Assembly: GCA_963736975.1 (NCBI GenBank)
Contig: CAVTQY010000001.1
Location: 2,108,001 to 2,172,000, forward strand
Direction: 5' to 3'
Length of the DNA stretch: 64,000 nt
DNA from: CAVTQY01 sp963736975
GTDB taxonomy: Bacteria > Pseudomonadota > Alphaproteobacteria > Acetobacterales > Acetobacteraceae
The notes under the pieces were generated by a model, which saw only the letters and a list, made by a program, of their open reading frames with translations, did no database searches and was not told the DNA's origin. The position numbers were made by a program, and so were the translations under genes. This document shows, piece after piece, positions 1 through 8,607 of the stretch (position 1 is its first letter; every line of letters starts with the position of its first letter).

Positions 1-239
1 GCGATGCGGAACCGGCGGCGGTTGGCCAAGGTTGCTCCCTTGGTGATCTCCACGGTAGGAAAGCTGACGGCGAGCCCCGGGGCGAGCCGCTCCCGCATGG
101 CGACGTCGCCGTCCATGGCGACGATCAGGTGCCGGTAGCGCTCGGCGAAGCGGTTGGCGATCGCAGTGAACCGCACTTGCGGGCCGCCAAAGGCGAAGGT
201 GGAAAAGACGCTCAGAACAGTTTGTGCGGCCTCCGCCAT
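1..239 (-). CDS. Glycosyltransferase family 4, N-terminal fragment (continues beyond left edge)
   Basis: Only the first 79 codons lie in the window; the 3' part is cut off by the left edge. The start ATG (complement of 237-239) shares one base with the stop of the upstream gene (TGATG), so translation is probably coupled. The N-terminus has a beta strand followed by FGGPQVR (residues 17-23), typical of the donor-side start of GT4/GT-B glycosyltransferases. It is the last visible gene of the EPS operon, so it probably adds a sugar to the lipid-linked repeat unit. The family call is likely but rests on a short piece, and the substrate is unknown. Confidence 0.7.
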   Translation of the reverse strand, partial: MAEAAQTVLSVFSTFAFGGPQVRFTAIANRFAERYRHLIVAMDGDVAMRERLAPGLAVSFPTVEITKGATLANRRRFRI

Positions 240-2356
240 CAGTCCGCGTGGACTGCAACGGCGCGCGCCTGAAACACCGCCGGGTCGGCGACGGGTGTCC
301 AGCCCAGGTCGCGTTTCGCATCGCTGGTGTCGAACCTGGCTTTCATTCCGCGCGACAGCAGGTCCCTGAGCGAGGGCACGGCCACGGACCGGCCGCCGGC
401 GCGCTTGATTACCCATTTGCCGAACTCGCTGGTCCAGAGCCGGAGTGCGGTTTGCGGATGAAACCGGAGCGGGCGCTGTAATGCCGTCCCGAGCGCGGCG
501 ATATAATCCCGGGCGCTGAGCCTCACGTCACCCACGATGTTATAGCAGCGCCCCTCCACGCCTGCGGCGCGGGAGGCGAGCCGGATCGCCTCCGCCACGT
601 CATCGGCAAGCACGAAGGGCAGTTCATTGCGGCCGTCGTTCCAACCGATACAGTGCTGCTCGTTGTTGAAGAAACCGAGCCCGGCATGGAACGGCGTCCC
701 GCCGTCCCCCACCACGACACCGGGACGCAGGATCACTACCGGCAAGCCCTCGCGCGCATGCAAGGCGAGCAGCAGGTGATCGCAAACCCCTTTTGCGCGA
801 CCATAATCTTCGCGGCGTTCCGATTGCGGGTCGGGTGGGGTTGCGCCGGTCACCGGGCGCGATTGCGGCCCGAGATACAGCGCGGCGATCGAGCCGAGAT
901 GCACGAGCCGGCGTACCCCGGCAGTGAGGCACGCCCGCGCCACTGTCTCCGCTCCGCCAACCATGGCATCCCGCACCTCCTCCCAGGAGTTGCCGCCGCC
1001 GCCATGCGCCAGGTTCACCACCACGGGTGCGCCGGCGATGGCGGCGCTCACCGCGTGCGGATCGCGAATATCGCCCCGGTGCAAGGTCACCAGCGGGTCG
1101 TGAAAAACGGCAGGAAGGCCGCGCGTCGCGCGCGCCATGACGGCAACCCGCAGACCATCCGCGACGCAGCGTCGGACGAAATGGGTGCCGATGAACCCGG
1201 TGCCGCCGAGAATGGCAATGTTCGGCGGTCCATGCGGTTCTGCCGCAATCTCAACCGACGTCTCGGCAACGGAGGGCGTGGGTGCCTCGGCGGGGCCGAT
1301 GCCCAGATCCCGCATACGTTCGCAGGCCTCTACGAGCATCAGTCCAAATCGGCCGTCCAGCTCGGGCGTGCGACCGGCATCCAACGCCGCATGGAAGCCG
1401 GCGATGCTCGCACGCATGCTTTGGAAGAATGCATCGCTGCGCGGCATGAGACGCAGCAGCGACAAACCATAGGCGCTGATATTGCGGGCGCTGGCGCCGG
1501 CTATCGCCGCCGCCGTACGGGTGCCCGACATCGCGGCGTCAACCGCTTCCAGCCATTGCGTACGCTCGGAAGTATAGAACCGGTTGGCAAGCATGTCGGC
1601 GATTGCCACGCCGTCATCGCAGACCACCGTGATTTGCCAGAACGGATAAGCTTGGCCGACCGCAAAACGCAGGCTCGCAGGCAGCTCGGCGCAGGAAAGA
1701 ACAGCCTCAAAGGTCGTATAGATCGTCTGTCCGGGCGCCACTATCAGCTTTGGCCCGGCAAGTACCCGCATCTCCTCGATCCGGCCGCCGAGCGAGGCGA
1801 TTTGCGAGAGCGGATGCACGGCCTGCTCCAGCAGCAGATTGCCGGGTGCTGCGAACATCCAGTGACCGAACTGGCGCGCTTCCATCTGCGCCAGTGGCAT
1901 ATTGTAGGTGCAGGCGATGTGTCGGGGACGGCCGAGCTTTCGTGCACGCACCAGCGCTGAAAGCCGGGCGAAAGCGGGATGATGTACGAAGTTCTGGTTG
2001 ACACCCAGCGCCACGCCGCTGGCGTCGGCCTGCTCGATGAGGGCCGCACAACGCGCCGCCGTGTCAGCCAGGGGTTTCTCCAGCAGTGACGGCTTGCCCG
2101 CCGCGATGATGCTGGCGGCAACCTCGGCATGACGATCAGGCGGCACCAGAACGTGCGCGCAGTCGAACGCATCGGCTGCGAGTGCCTCCTGCACCGAGCC
2201 GAACACCTCCGGCACGCCGAATGCAGATGCCACCGCCCGAGCGTTCGGCATCACCGGGTCGATAACCGCAGTGAGCTGCACACCCTGGATTGTGCGAAGG
2301 GCCTGGGCATGGACATGCGAGATGAAGCCCGCCCCCACGAGTCCGACACGTCTCAC
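239..2356 (-). CDS. Two-domain fusion: Gfo/Idh/MocA oxidoreductase + NAD-dependent epimerase/dehydratase
   Basis: 705 residues from a GTG start. Residues 1-350 are a Gfo/Idh/MocA dehydrogenase, with a GxGxxS-type Rossmann start (VGAGFISHVHA, 7-17) and the family EKP motif at 93-95. After a linker of about 25 residues, 379-705 form an extended short-chain dehydrogenase with GGTGFIG at 384-390 and the YxxxK pair Y518/K522. Both halves keep their cofactor and catalytic motifs, so both are probably active NAD(P)-dependent sugar-modifying domains. The gene lies 7 bp after the exosortase gene and overlaps the next glycosyltransferase start. Inference: it makes a modified nucleotide sugar, or acts on a bound sugar, for the exopolysaccharide. 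The reaction cannot be told from sequence. Confidence 0.88.
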   Translation of the reverse strand: MRRVGLVGAGFISHVHAQALRTIQGVQLTAVIDPVMPNARAVASAFGVPEVFGSVQEALAADAFDCAHVLVPPDRHAEVAASIIAAGKPSLLEKPLADTAARCAALIEQADASGVALGVNQNFVHHPAFARLSALVRARKLGRPRHIACTYNMPLAQMEARQFGHWMFAAPGNLLLEQAVHPLSQIASLGGRIEEMRVLAGPKLIVAPGQTIYTTFEAVLSCAELPASLRFAVGQAYPFWQITVVCDDGVAIADMLANRFYTSERTQWLEAVDAAMSGTRTAAAIAGASARNISAYGLSLLRLMPRSDAFFQSMRASIAGFHAALDAGRTPELDGRFGLMLVEACERMRDLGIGPAEAPTPSVAETSVEIAAEPHGPPNIAILGGTGFIGTHFVRRCVADGLRVAVMARATRGLPAVFHDPLVTLHRGDIRDPHAVSAAIAGAPVVVNLAHGGGGNSWEEVRDAMVGGAETVARACLTAGVRRLVHLGSIAALYLGPQSRPVTGATPPDPQSERREDYGRAKGVCDHLLLALHAREGLPVVILRPGVVVGDGGTPFHAGLGFFNNEQHCIGWNDGRNELPFVLADDVAEAIRLASRAAGVEGRCYNIVGDVRLSARDYIAALGTALQRPLRFHPQTALRLWTSEFGKWVIKRAGGRSVAVPSLRDLLSRGMKARFDTSDAKRDLGWTPVADPAVFQARAVAVHAD

Positions 2357-2363
2357 GTGAAAC

Positions 2364-3902
2364 TTACTCCGTCTTGGCTGCAGGGGAACGAGTCGCAGCC
2401 GCGGACAAGCGTGCGAGCGTCGCGGCCAGCTCAGGTTGCGCGCGCAGATAGGCTAGGATGTTCGCTCGCGCACGCTGTGTCACGCCCGGATCGGGGTCCG
2501 GCGTGACTGCCATGACGATCGGCGCGGTGTTACCGCCCGACAGGTTGGCCCAGGCCTGCCGCAGGCGCATGCGCAAGCCGCCCGCGGACGATCCGTTGTC
2601 GATCCAGATCAGGGTCGCCACGGTACGCTCGGGGTCCTCGCTGCTGATCAGCCGCCATGTCAGGCCGTTGAGCCGCAGCGGGCTAATCACGCCAACCTCG
2701 CTGGTAAAATCGCGTAACCGTCGCTCCTCCTTTAGGATCTCGCGCGGCTGGGCGCGCGGCGAGAACAGCTCCACCCGCACGACGACGCCTCGTCCCTCAC
2801 AGGAAAGATGTTGGACTTGCAGTCGGCCGGCAACTCGCGGATCCGGCTGCTCCGTGAACTGTGTCTGTGTGCAGGTGCCGGACGGCAGGGGTGTAAATGC
2901 GGTCGGGAGTGCGGCGGCGCTCGCGCGGTCGAGGCCCAGTGCGGCCAACGGCCCGAGCATCGCGACTCCGACGAGCGCGGCGGCACTCAGCAGGCTCGAA
3001 TGTCGGGCCGGTCCCGGACCAGGGTCACGAACCGGGAAATAGGCGAGATTGTCTTCCCGGAATGGCAGGCCGAGCGCGACCAGGATCAGCAGGACGATAG
3101 AGAAGAACAGCCAACCGTAGAGAACGTGATCGGTTGCTGCCGCCTGCGCGCTGCCGAGCAGATGGCCAAGCGTGACAATCCCGAGTGCGCGAAATCCGTT
3201 GGCAATGACCGGCACAATGATCGAGATCAGGATGAACACGCCGCGGCGCCGTGGCGAGCGATAGATCAGCAAGGAATAAAGACAGCCGAATGCGATCGCG
3301 GCGATCAGGAACCGCAGGCCCGCGCAGGCCTGGGCGACCTCGAACGTGCCTTCCGGGATCTCGATCGTGAAAGCGTCTGCGAAGTTCGGAATGCCAAGCA
3401 GGTTAAGCCCGTACACGACGAAGCGCGTAGTGAAGACCTGCAGCTGGGGGGTAATGAAATCACCGAACGGAACGAGAAAGAACAAATAAAGCAGAGGCCC
3501 CAGCAAGGCGCGGTAGATTGGCCACCCAAGCACGCCCAGAAACAGCAATTGGACCATGCACATGGCCATGAGCTGCCGCCCCTCGACGATGCCGAGACGG
3601 TCAGCGAACAGCCAGACGGCCCCGACCGGAAGCGCTGCCAGCGCGGCGGCGGGAAAGGGGCGGGGGACGGCACCGCGAAGGACCGCACGGCGGTCCCAGA
3701 GCAGGTAGCCGACGATCGGAATGACCAAAAAACAGTGATTATAGGCGGCATTCCCCATCCAGGTCTGTACCGCGGCCGCGATCTCGTCCTGGAACAGCAG
3801 GCCGAGTACGAGCAGTCCGAGCGCCAAAGCCGGTGCTGCGGTTCGCAGCGCGTGCCGCGAGTCGAGAGCAGCCGGCGGTGGCAGGACGGTTCCCGTGCTC
3901 AT
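2364..3902 (-). CDS. xrtA: Exosortase A fused to EpsI domain
   Basis: Membrane transpeptidase of the PEP-CTERM sorting system with a C-terminal EpsI (DUF3485) domain. The first ~290 residues are multi-pass membrane. The catalytic cysteine is C193 in QACAGLR, the arginine is R238 in NGFRAL and the histidine is H259 in TDHVLYGW, giving the exosortase Cys-Arg-His set. The EpsI part is roughly 330-512, a periplasmic domain with a tryptophan-rich core. I chose ATG 3902, which overlaps the FemAB stop by four bases (ATGA), over an in-frame start 21 codons upstream inside that gene; this gives 512 residues. It should cleave PEP-CTERM proteins during export and is tied genetically to EPS production. 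No substrate is encoded nearby. Confidence 0.93.
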   Translation of the reverse strand: MSTGTVLPPPAALDSRHALRTAAPALALGLLVLGLLFQDEIAAAVQTWMGNAAYNHCFLVIPIVGYLLWDRRAVLRGAVPRPFPAAALAALPVGAVWLFADRLGIVEGRQLMAMCMVQLLFLGVLGWPIYRALLGPLLYLFFLVPFGDFITPQLQVFTTRFVVYGLNLLGIPNFADAFTIEIPEGTFEVAQACAGLRFLIAAIAFGCLYSLLIYRSPRRRGVFILISIIVPVIANGFRALGIVTLGHLLGSAQAAATDHVLYGWLFFSIVLLILVALGLPFREDNLAYFPVRDPGPGPARHSSLLSAAALVGVAMLGPLAALGLDRASAAALPTAFTPLPSGTCTQTQFTEQPDPRVAGRLQVQHLSCEGRGVVVRVELFSPRAQPREILKEERRLRDFTSEVGVISPLRLNGLTWRLISSEDPERTVATLIWIDNGSSAGGLRMRLRQAWANLSGGNTAPIVMAVTPDPDPGVTQRARANILAYLRAQPELAATLARLSAAATRSPAAKTE

Positions 3903-4933
3903 CCGAGGCCACGCACGATGAAAGGCCCGATCGCATTGGCAATCGGCAGCGGCAGGCGTTTCCACCCGGTGACGAACAGGCGATATTTCGGATTGAGCGG
4001 GTTGCGGTCGGGGACCGCTTCTCCCGGCCGCAGGCTGTACCGGTAATGCAGCGGGGCCGGCTCGAAACCCCAGTTGCGCTTGAACGCGAACGCCCCCGTG
4101 CCGAGCTTACTGCGGCCGAAATCGAACAGCCGACACCCGCGCGCGGCGGCTCGGCGCATCACGTCCCAATACATGAAATCATTCCCGGCAACCTGACGGG
4201 CTTCCTCCGTCCCTCCACCGTAATAGGGTAGGACCTCGTCGCGGAAGTAGAAATTCAGCACCGAGGCGACCGGGCGATCCTCGTGCAGCACCGTCACCAC
4301 ATCGCAGCAACCTCGAAACGTATCGGCAATTATCTGGAAATAGCGGCGGGAGAATACCGGCGTGCCGAGATTCCGCACGCTCTCGGCATAGACCCGATGC
4401 AATACGGATATGTTGTGGTCGGCAACGGAGACGAGCCCCCTCTGGATACCCTTTCGCACCATGGCGCGCTGCTTGCGCGGGATCGCCTTCATGTTCGCCT
4501 CATCCGAGGCGGCGATTGGCTTTCGGAACGTGACGTAGAGCTCGGTCCGCTCGGTCCATGCGGAAGTGCGGTTCGGGTCGCGATGGCGGAATTCGACCGC
4601 TGTGGCGCCGGTCTGCCGCATCAGCCGCTCGGCCTCGGCGGCGAGCGCCTCAGCCACTTCGCCATCCGCGGCAAGCGGGCCGCCATAGACGCAGAAAGGC
4701 ACCGAGATCAGCGTATTGCCGAACAACCGCGTCCTGACATGCGCAAGGGGCAGTACGCCTGCCACCGCCCCGTCCTGCTCGGCCAGAATGAACCATGTGC
4801 GATGACCGAAACTCCGCTCGATTACGTCTGCCCATGCTGCCAGGTGAAAGAATGTGCCGTCCCGGTGGGCACGCACAAAGGCATCCCAGGCGGGCGCGCT
4901 GGCAGCGTCGAGCGGTCGCAATCGGAGTGCCAT
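3899..4933 (-). CDS. FemAB-like acyltransferase, XrtA/PEP-CTERM system-associated
   Basis: 344 residues of the FemAB/GNAT-like family that recurs in XrtA loci. It has two GNAT-like halves: an N-terminal one with the FFHLAAWADVI region (about 28-38) and a C-terminal one with the conserved YYGGGTEEAR and FDFGRSKLGTGAF stretches, which are hallmarks of this subfamily. Relatives transfer an aminoacyl or acyl group to a sugar- or peptide-linked acceptor; the acceptor for this subfamily is not known. It begins at ATG 4933, 12 bp after the deacetylase stop, and overlaps the exosortase start, so it is part of the same transcript. Confidence 0.92.
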   Translation of the reverse strand: MALRLRPLDAASAPAWDAFVRAHRDGTFFHLAAWADVIERSFGHRTWFILAEQDGAVAGVLPLAHVRTRLFGNTLISVPFCVYGGPLAADGEVAEALAAEAERLMRQTGATAVEFRHRDPNRTSAWTERTELYVTFRKPIAASDEANMKAIPRKQRAMVRKGIQRGLVSVADHNISVLHRVYAESVRNLGTPVFSRRYFQIIADTFRGCCDVVTVLHEDRPVASVLNFYFRDEVLPYYGGGTEEARQVAGNDFMYWDVMRRAAARGCRLFDFGRSKLGTGAFAFKRNWGFEPAPLHYRYSLRPGEAVPDRNPLNPKYRLFVTGWKRLPLPIANAIGPFIVRGLG

Positions 4934-4945
4934 CAGGGTGCGCGA

Positions 4946-5851
4946 TCAGGCAGGGAGAGCGGTAAGCGGCTTGCTCTGCCGGGGCAGGGAAGACCGCCCC
5001 AGCAGATCGGCAAACACCACGTCCATGCGGTTCCAGGCGAAGTCGCGCAGCAACCGGTCCAGCCGGGCGCTCATGCGCGCCAAATTAGTGTAATGCCTGA
5101 CGCGCGACTTCCAGCCGGCTCCAGCGACCCGCGGCTGCTGGGGGTCGATCTCCCAAGGGTGGAAGTAGAAAATGCCGGGCCGCTGTTCGGTCCGGTTCAC
5201 CTGACGGAGGCCGGCGCGGAAGATCGGATAGGGGATCAGCCGAAAAAACCCGCCTCCGCTGCACGGCAGATTGCGGCCGCCGAGCCGTACGGTCGTCATC
5301 GGGATTTCCCAGAGCCCCACACCATTGGGGTGGAATGGCTTTCGGGGCGCATTGGGCATTCCATAGAGATCGTGGCGGATCGGGTTTATGCTGGAACTGT
5401 AACAATAGCCTTCGCTCTCTAGGATAGCAAAGGCCCAGAGGTTGCGTGGACCGATAGAAAATGTAGCGGCGCGATAACCGATCACCGGCACGCCGCCGAT
5501 ATCCTCCAGCACGCGCCGGGTGCGGCCGATATCGGCTCGGAACGCGGCTGGATCCTGCGCGTCCGCGCGTGTGTGGTCCCAACCATGGCTCGCCAGCTCA
5601 TGGCCGGCGCCGACGATGCGTCGCACCATCGCCGGATGGCGCTCGGCGATCCAGCCTAGGGTGAAGAACGTGCCGTGCACGCCAGTGTCCGCGAACTGCT
5701 GGAGGATGCGATCGGTGTTGGCTTCGACCCGCGCCGTGAAGCCGTCCCAGCTCGCTCGCGGAACGCGGTGGGCGAAAGCGTGGACCTGGAAATAATCTTC
5801 GACATCGACCGTCAGGGCATTACGGATACGGCCGTGCGGGGCATTGGCCAT
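4946..5851 (-). CDS. Polysaccharide deacetylase, XrtA-associated
   Basis: 301 residues. A NodB-type deacetylase domain starts with LTVDVEDYFQVHAF (the VDVEDY motif carries the metal and catalytic aspartates) and contains the metal-binding SHGWDH (HxxxH type), followed by the C-terminal DUF3473 extension typical of the XrtA subfamily. The start is ATG 5851 rather than an in-frame TTG six codons upstream, because a GGAG ribosome site sits about 7 bp before it. It probably removes acetyl groups from amino sugars of the exopolysaccharide in the periplasm or at the membrane, although no clear signal peptide is seen. It sits between the ATPase and FemAB genes. Confidence 0.93.
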   Translation of the reverse strand: MANAPHGRIRNALTVDVEDYFQVHAFAHRVPRASWDGFTARVEANTDRILQQFADTGVHGTFFTLGWIAERHPAMVRRIVGAGHELASHGWDHTRADAQDPAAFRADIGRTRRVLEDIGGVPVIGYRAATFSIGPRNLWAFAILESEGYCYSSSINPIRHDLYGMPNAPRKPFHPNGVGLWEIPMTTVRLGGRNLPCSGGGFFRLIPYPIFRAGLRQVNRTEQRPGIFYFHPWEIDPQQPRVAGAGWKSRVRHYTNLARMSARLDRLLRDFAWNRMDVVFADLLGRSSLPRQSKPLTALPA

Positions 5852-5865
5852 CGGCGTTCTCCGTT

Positions 5866-6841
5866 TCAACTCTCTGGCTGATAGCCGCCGAGCAGATCAA
5901 GCAGGCGGCGGAAGATACGCTCCTGCCGGGCCACGCCCTGCTCCAGCGCGACGACCCGCCTGGCCAGGAGATCTGTCCCGGCTCCGTTTGTAGAGGCAGG
6001 TCGCCGCACGAGTGCAGCGGTCCCGGTGCCGAGATCCTCGTCGAGGTCGGCTGCAATGGTTGCTATCATATCATCCGTAACGATATGCGCCTCTTCCAGT
6101 GCACCGTACAACAGGTACTCGTGTGCAGAGCGTGTTGATCCGGCGCGGAATTCCCTGCGTATGGCGGAAGATCAGCGCGAAAGCCCCGGCTTCCCATTTC
6201 GGGTCGTCGGTCCATCCCACCGTGCGCAGGCGGTGCTCAATGTAGGACCGCGTCTCGGCTTCGGTCAGCGGCCCCAGGTGATAGGACGCCAGCACCCGTT
6301 GCCGGAGTTGTTCGAGTGCCGGACTCGCCAGCATGGAGCGGAACTGCGGCTGCCCGAGCAGGATGGTTTGCACGGAGGCGCGGCCATCCACCGTGATGTT
6401 GGACAGCATGCGCAGCTCCTCCAGCGCGGCGACGGAGAGGTTCTGCACTTCGTCCACCACCAGCAGACAGCGCCGTCCGACGGCGTGCTGTTCGCGCACC
6501 ATCCGTTCGAAGCGCCGCAACAGGCCGGCTTTATCGATCCCGGCGTCGTCGATGCCGAAGCTGGTCACGGTGAGCCGCAGCAGATCGTCGCCTGAGACCT
6601 GGGTGGTGACCACCCGGCCGATGACGTAGGTGCGGCGGTCGAGCTGCGACCAGAGCTGTTCCACCAATGTGGTCTTGCCGGCGCCAACCTCGCCGGTGAT
6701 GACGATGAAGCCTTCTTCCTGCGCAAGGCCGTAGATCAGATGCGAAATCGCCCGGTTGTGGCCGGTGCTGGCAAAGAAGAAGCGGCTGTCCGGCGTAAGC
6801 TGGAACGGGATTCCGTTCAGGCGGTAGAAAGTTTCGTACAC
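5866..6841 (-). CDS. XrtA/PEP-CTERM system-associated ATPase, frameshifted near C-terminus
   Basis: AAA-type ATPase related to the secretion ATPase ExeA, in the XrtA-associated subfamily. GTG start at 6841, 6 bp after the preceding stop. Walker A is GEVGAGKTT (50-58); Walker B is LLVVDEVQN with the following sensor region. The reading frame shifts after RRINTLC (about 6115-6130). The expected continuation, beginning YLLYGALEEAHIV in the +1 frame, is present and ends at 5866. The pattern fits one extra base. As written, the first frame ends at 6071 after 256 residues, leaving the ATPase core intact but losing about 80 C-terminal residues. Either a sequencing error or a real truncation is possible. 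Confidence 0.88.
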
Positions 6842-6847
6842 GATCTA

Positions 6848-8584
6848 TTAGAACTCTTTGGTGATGCCGACGAGAGCGATATCTTCGTAGAACGATAATC
6901 CAGCAACGTTCGAGTGACGATCATAAAACATGTAGCTCGCAGTACCGGTGAGCGTATCGGTGAATTTGTAGCGATACAGGGCCGCGGCGCTGAAGAAGTT
7001 CTCATTCTGGTTGATGCCACTCTGCAGGGTTTGCACGCCGTAGCTGGCGCTACCGGTAAACGAGGAGCGTTCGCTGACTTCGTGCGTCCATAGTGCGGTG
7101 CCCGACGTGCTCGTGTTATTGATGCCAGGACCGGTTACCGTGCCCGCTACCGCAACCCGATTTTGGCGTTGCAGCGAAAGCGAGATGGTGTTGCGGTCCA
7201 GCAGTGTAGTAGCCGTTACGGTGAGGGTATGGTTCTGGTAGAGTGTGCCGTTGAGCGGGCTCAGGTTCGACAGAATCGAAGTAGGAGCACCAGTGAGAGT
7301 ATTGACGGGATTGCCGAGCGGGTTCACTGACGTCAGCGCCAGTTGCTGCTCGATCTGCTGCAAGTCCGTGCTGAGGCCGGTGAGATAGCTCACGGTGAGG
7401 TTGGTGCGTGAGGTCACTGCGTATCTGCCGAGCGCCTGGAACGAGTTGAAGCCGTTCTTGTGACCATAGCTCAACGTGAGCTGGCTGTCGGCGTTGGGCG
7501 TGACAGTAGCGCCTACTGCCCAGGTTCCGTCGTTTATATTGGTGCGCGGAACGGTGTTGAAGTACAGACTTTCCGCTCCGAATTCGACGAATGCCAAAAA
7601 GTTGCGATTGATAAAGTATCCGAGTTGGTTGTTAATCGTATCCTGACGCGAGCCGGAAAACGCACCGGTGCCGGTCGACTGTTTCGCATCGATGGTCGCA
7701 ATGTCGAGAACGCGTCCCCAGTCTGAGCCGCTCTGAAACTGAGCGATAAACTCGCCCGTCTGTTGGTTTATCGAGGGGCCATTCGGTGAATTGAGCAACC
7801 GGCCGGAGCTGTTGCTCGAATACGACTGCGTCAGGTTGATCCCTACGCGCGCGCTGCCGAAATCGGCAAAACGGTGCACCAGATAGGGGGTAATCCCACT
7901 GCTCACCACCTGAGTACGATTGTTTTTGCTCAAGGATAACCCGCCAGGGCTGAACCCTGCGTTGCCGACAGTCGGAGCGCCGAATCCGATGCCGCTGAAG
8001 CCGCCATTCACAGCCCCAACGGTGGCGAACGCGCGCGCGTTCACGAAGAGCTCGTCCGGCACCAGAATGGCCGAGCCGGTGGCAAGCAAATTCTGGCCGA
8101 AATGGTCCTCCTGTGGCGTCCGAATGTAACGGACATAGGACGGCGAGTAGTTCAGGTTCAGATTGAGACGCGGGGTATCCGCCGTCACCGATACTCCCGG
8201 CGAGATAATGGTCAGGAGATCCCAGCGTCGGTCAGTCTCGCTCTGGAAAATGTTATCGTTGAATTCCTCATAGAGGCCGAGGCGCGGTACCACCAGGAAG
8301 CCGGGGGTCGGCACTACCCCCATGCCTGGGGGCGTGTTGCTTTGATAACGGAAGGTGGGTGACGGCGAGCCGGGAGCGGGCGGCTGCGTTGGTGTCGGTA
8401 CGGCAGGTGTTTGCAGCCCCGGCAATGGCTGAGAGGAGAACGGCGTCAGGAAAGGCGGTGCGGCAGGCAGGCCGAACTCCGAGCCTCCCAGTTGAGCGAG
8501 TGCCGGCACCGAGCCGAGGCAGCAATTCACTACCAAGCCCACGAGTGCGGCTGCTGGGCGCGCGGCATTTCGTCCGGCTGCCAT
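6848..8584 (-). CDS. XrtA/PEP-CTERM system-associated outer-membrane beta-barrel protein
   Basis: 578 residues. A signal peptide (about residues 1-31, ending ALA before QLGG) is followed by a proline-rich linker and a long series of alternating polar/hydrophobic strands rich in Ser, Thr, Asn and Gly, ending in a final strand with terminal phenylalanine (VGITKEF). This is the signature of a beta-barrel. It matches the large outer-membrane protein family that accompanies XrtA EPS loci (PEP-CTERM hypothetical outer-membrane family). Inferred role: passage or anchoring of the polymer at the outer membrane. ATG at 8584; 23 bp from the kinase gene upstream. Confidence 0.88.
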   Translation of the reverse strand: MAAGRNAARPAAALVGLVVNCCLGSVPALAQLGGSEFGLPAAPPFLTPFSSQPLPGLQTPAVPTPTQPPAPGSPSPTFRYQSNTPPGMGVVPTPGFLVVPRLGLYEEFNDNIFQSETDRRWDLLTIISPGVSVTADTPRLNLNLNYSPSYVRYIRTPQEDHFGQNLLATGSAILVPDELFVNARAFATVGAVNGGFSGIGFGAPTVGNAGFSPGGLSLSKNNRTQVVSSGITPYLVHRFADFGSARVGINLTQSYSSNSSGRLLNSPNGPSINQQTGEFIAQFQSGSDWGRVLDIATIDAKQSTGTGAFSGSRQDTINNQLGYFINRNFLAFVEFGAESLYFNTVPRTNINDGTWAVGATVTPNADSQLTLSYGHKNGFNSFQALGRYAVTSRTNLTVSYLTGLSTDLQQIEQQLALTSVNPLGNPVNTLTGAPTSILSNLSPLNGTLYQNHTLTVTATTLLDRNTISLSLQRQNRVAVAGTVTGPGINNTSTSGTALWTHEVSERSSFTGSASYGVQTLQSGINQNENFFSAAALYRYKFTDTLTGTASYMFYDRHSNVAGLSFYEDIALVGITKEF

Positions 8585-8607
8585 CGCTCTCTCCCGCCCA
8601 AATGGCG

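Noticed and set aside
653..1960. 435-residue plus-strand frame opposite the oxidoreductase-epimerase fusion
   Set aside because: Arg/His-rich shadow without family features; the minus-strand gene carries all motifs.
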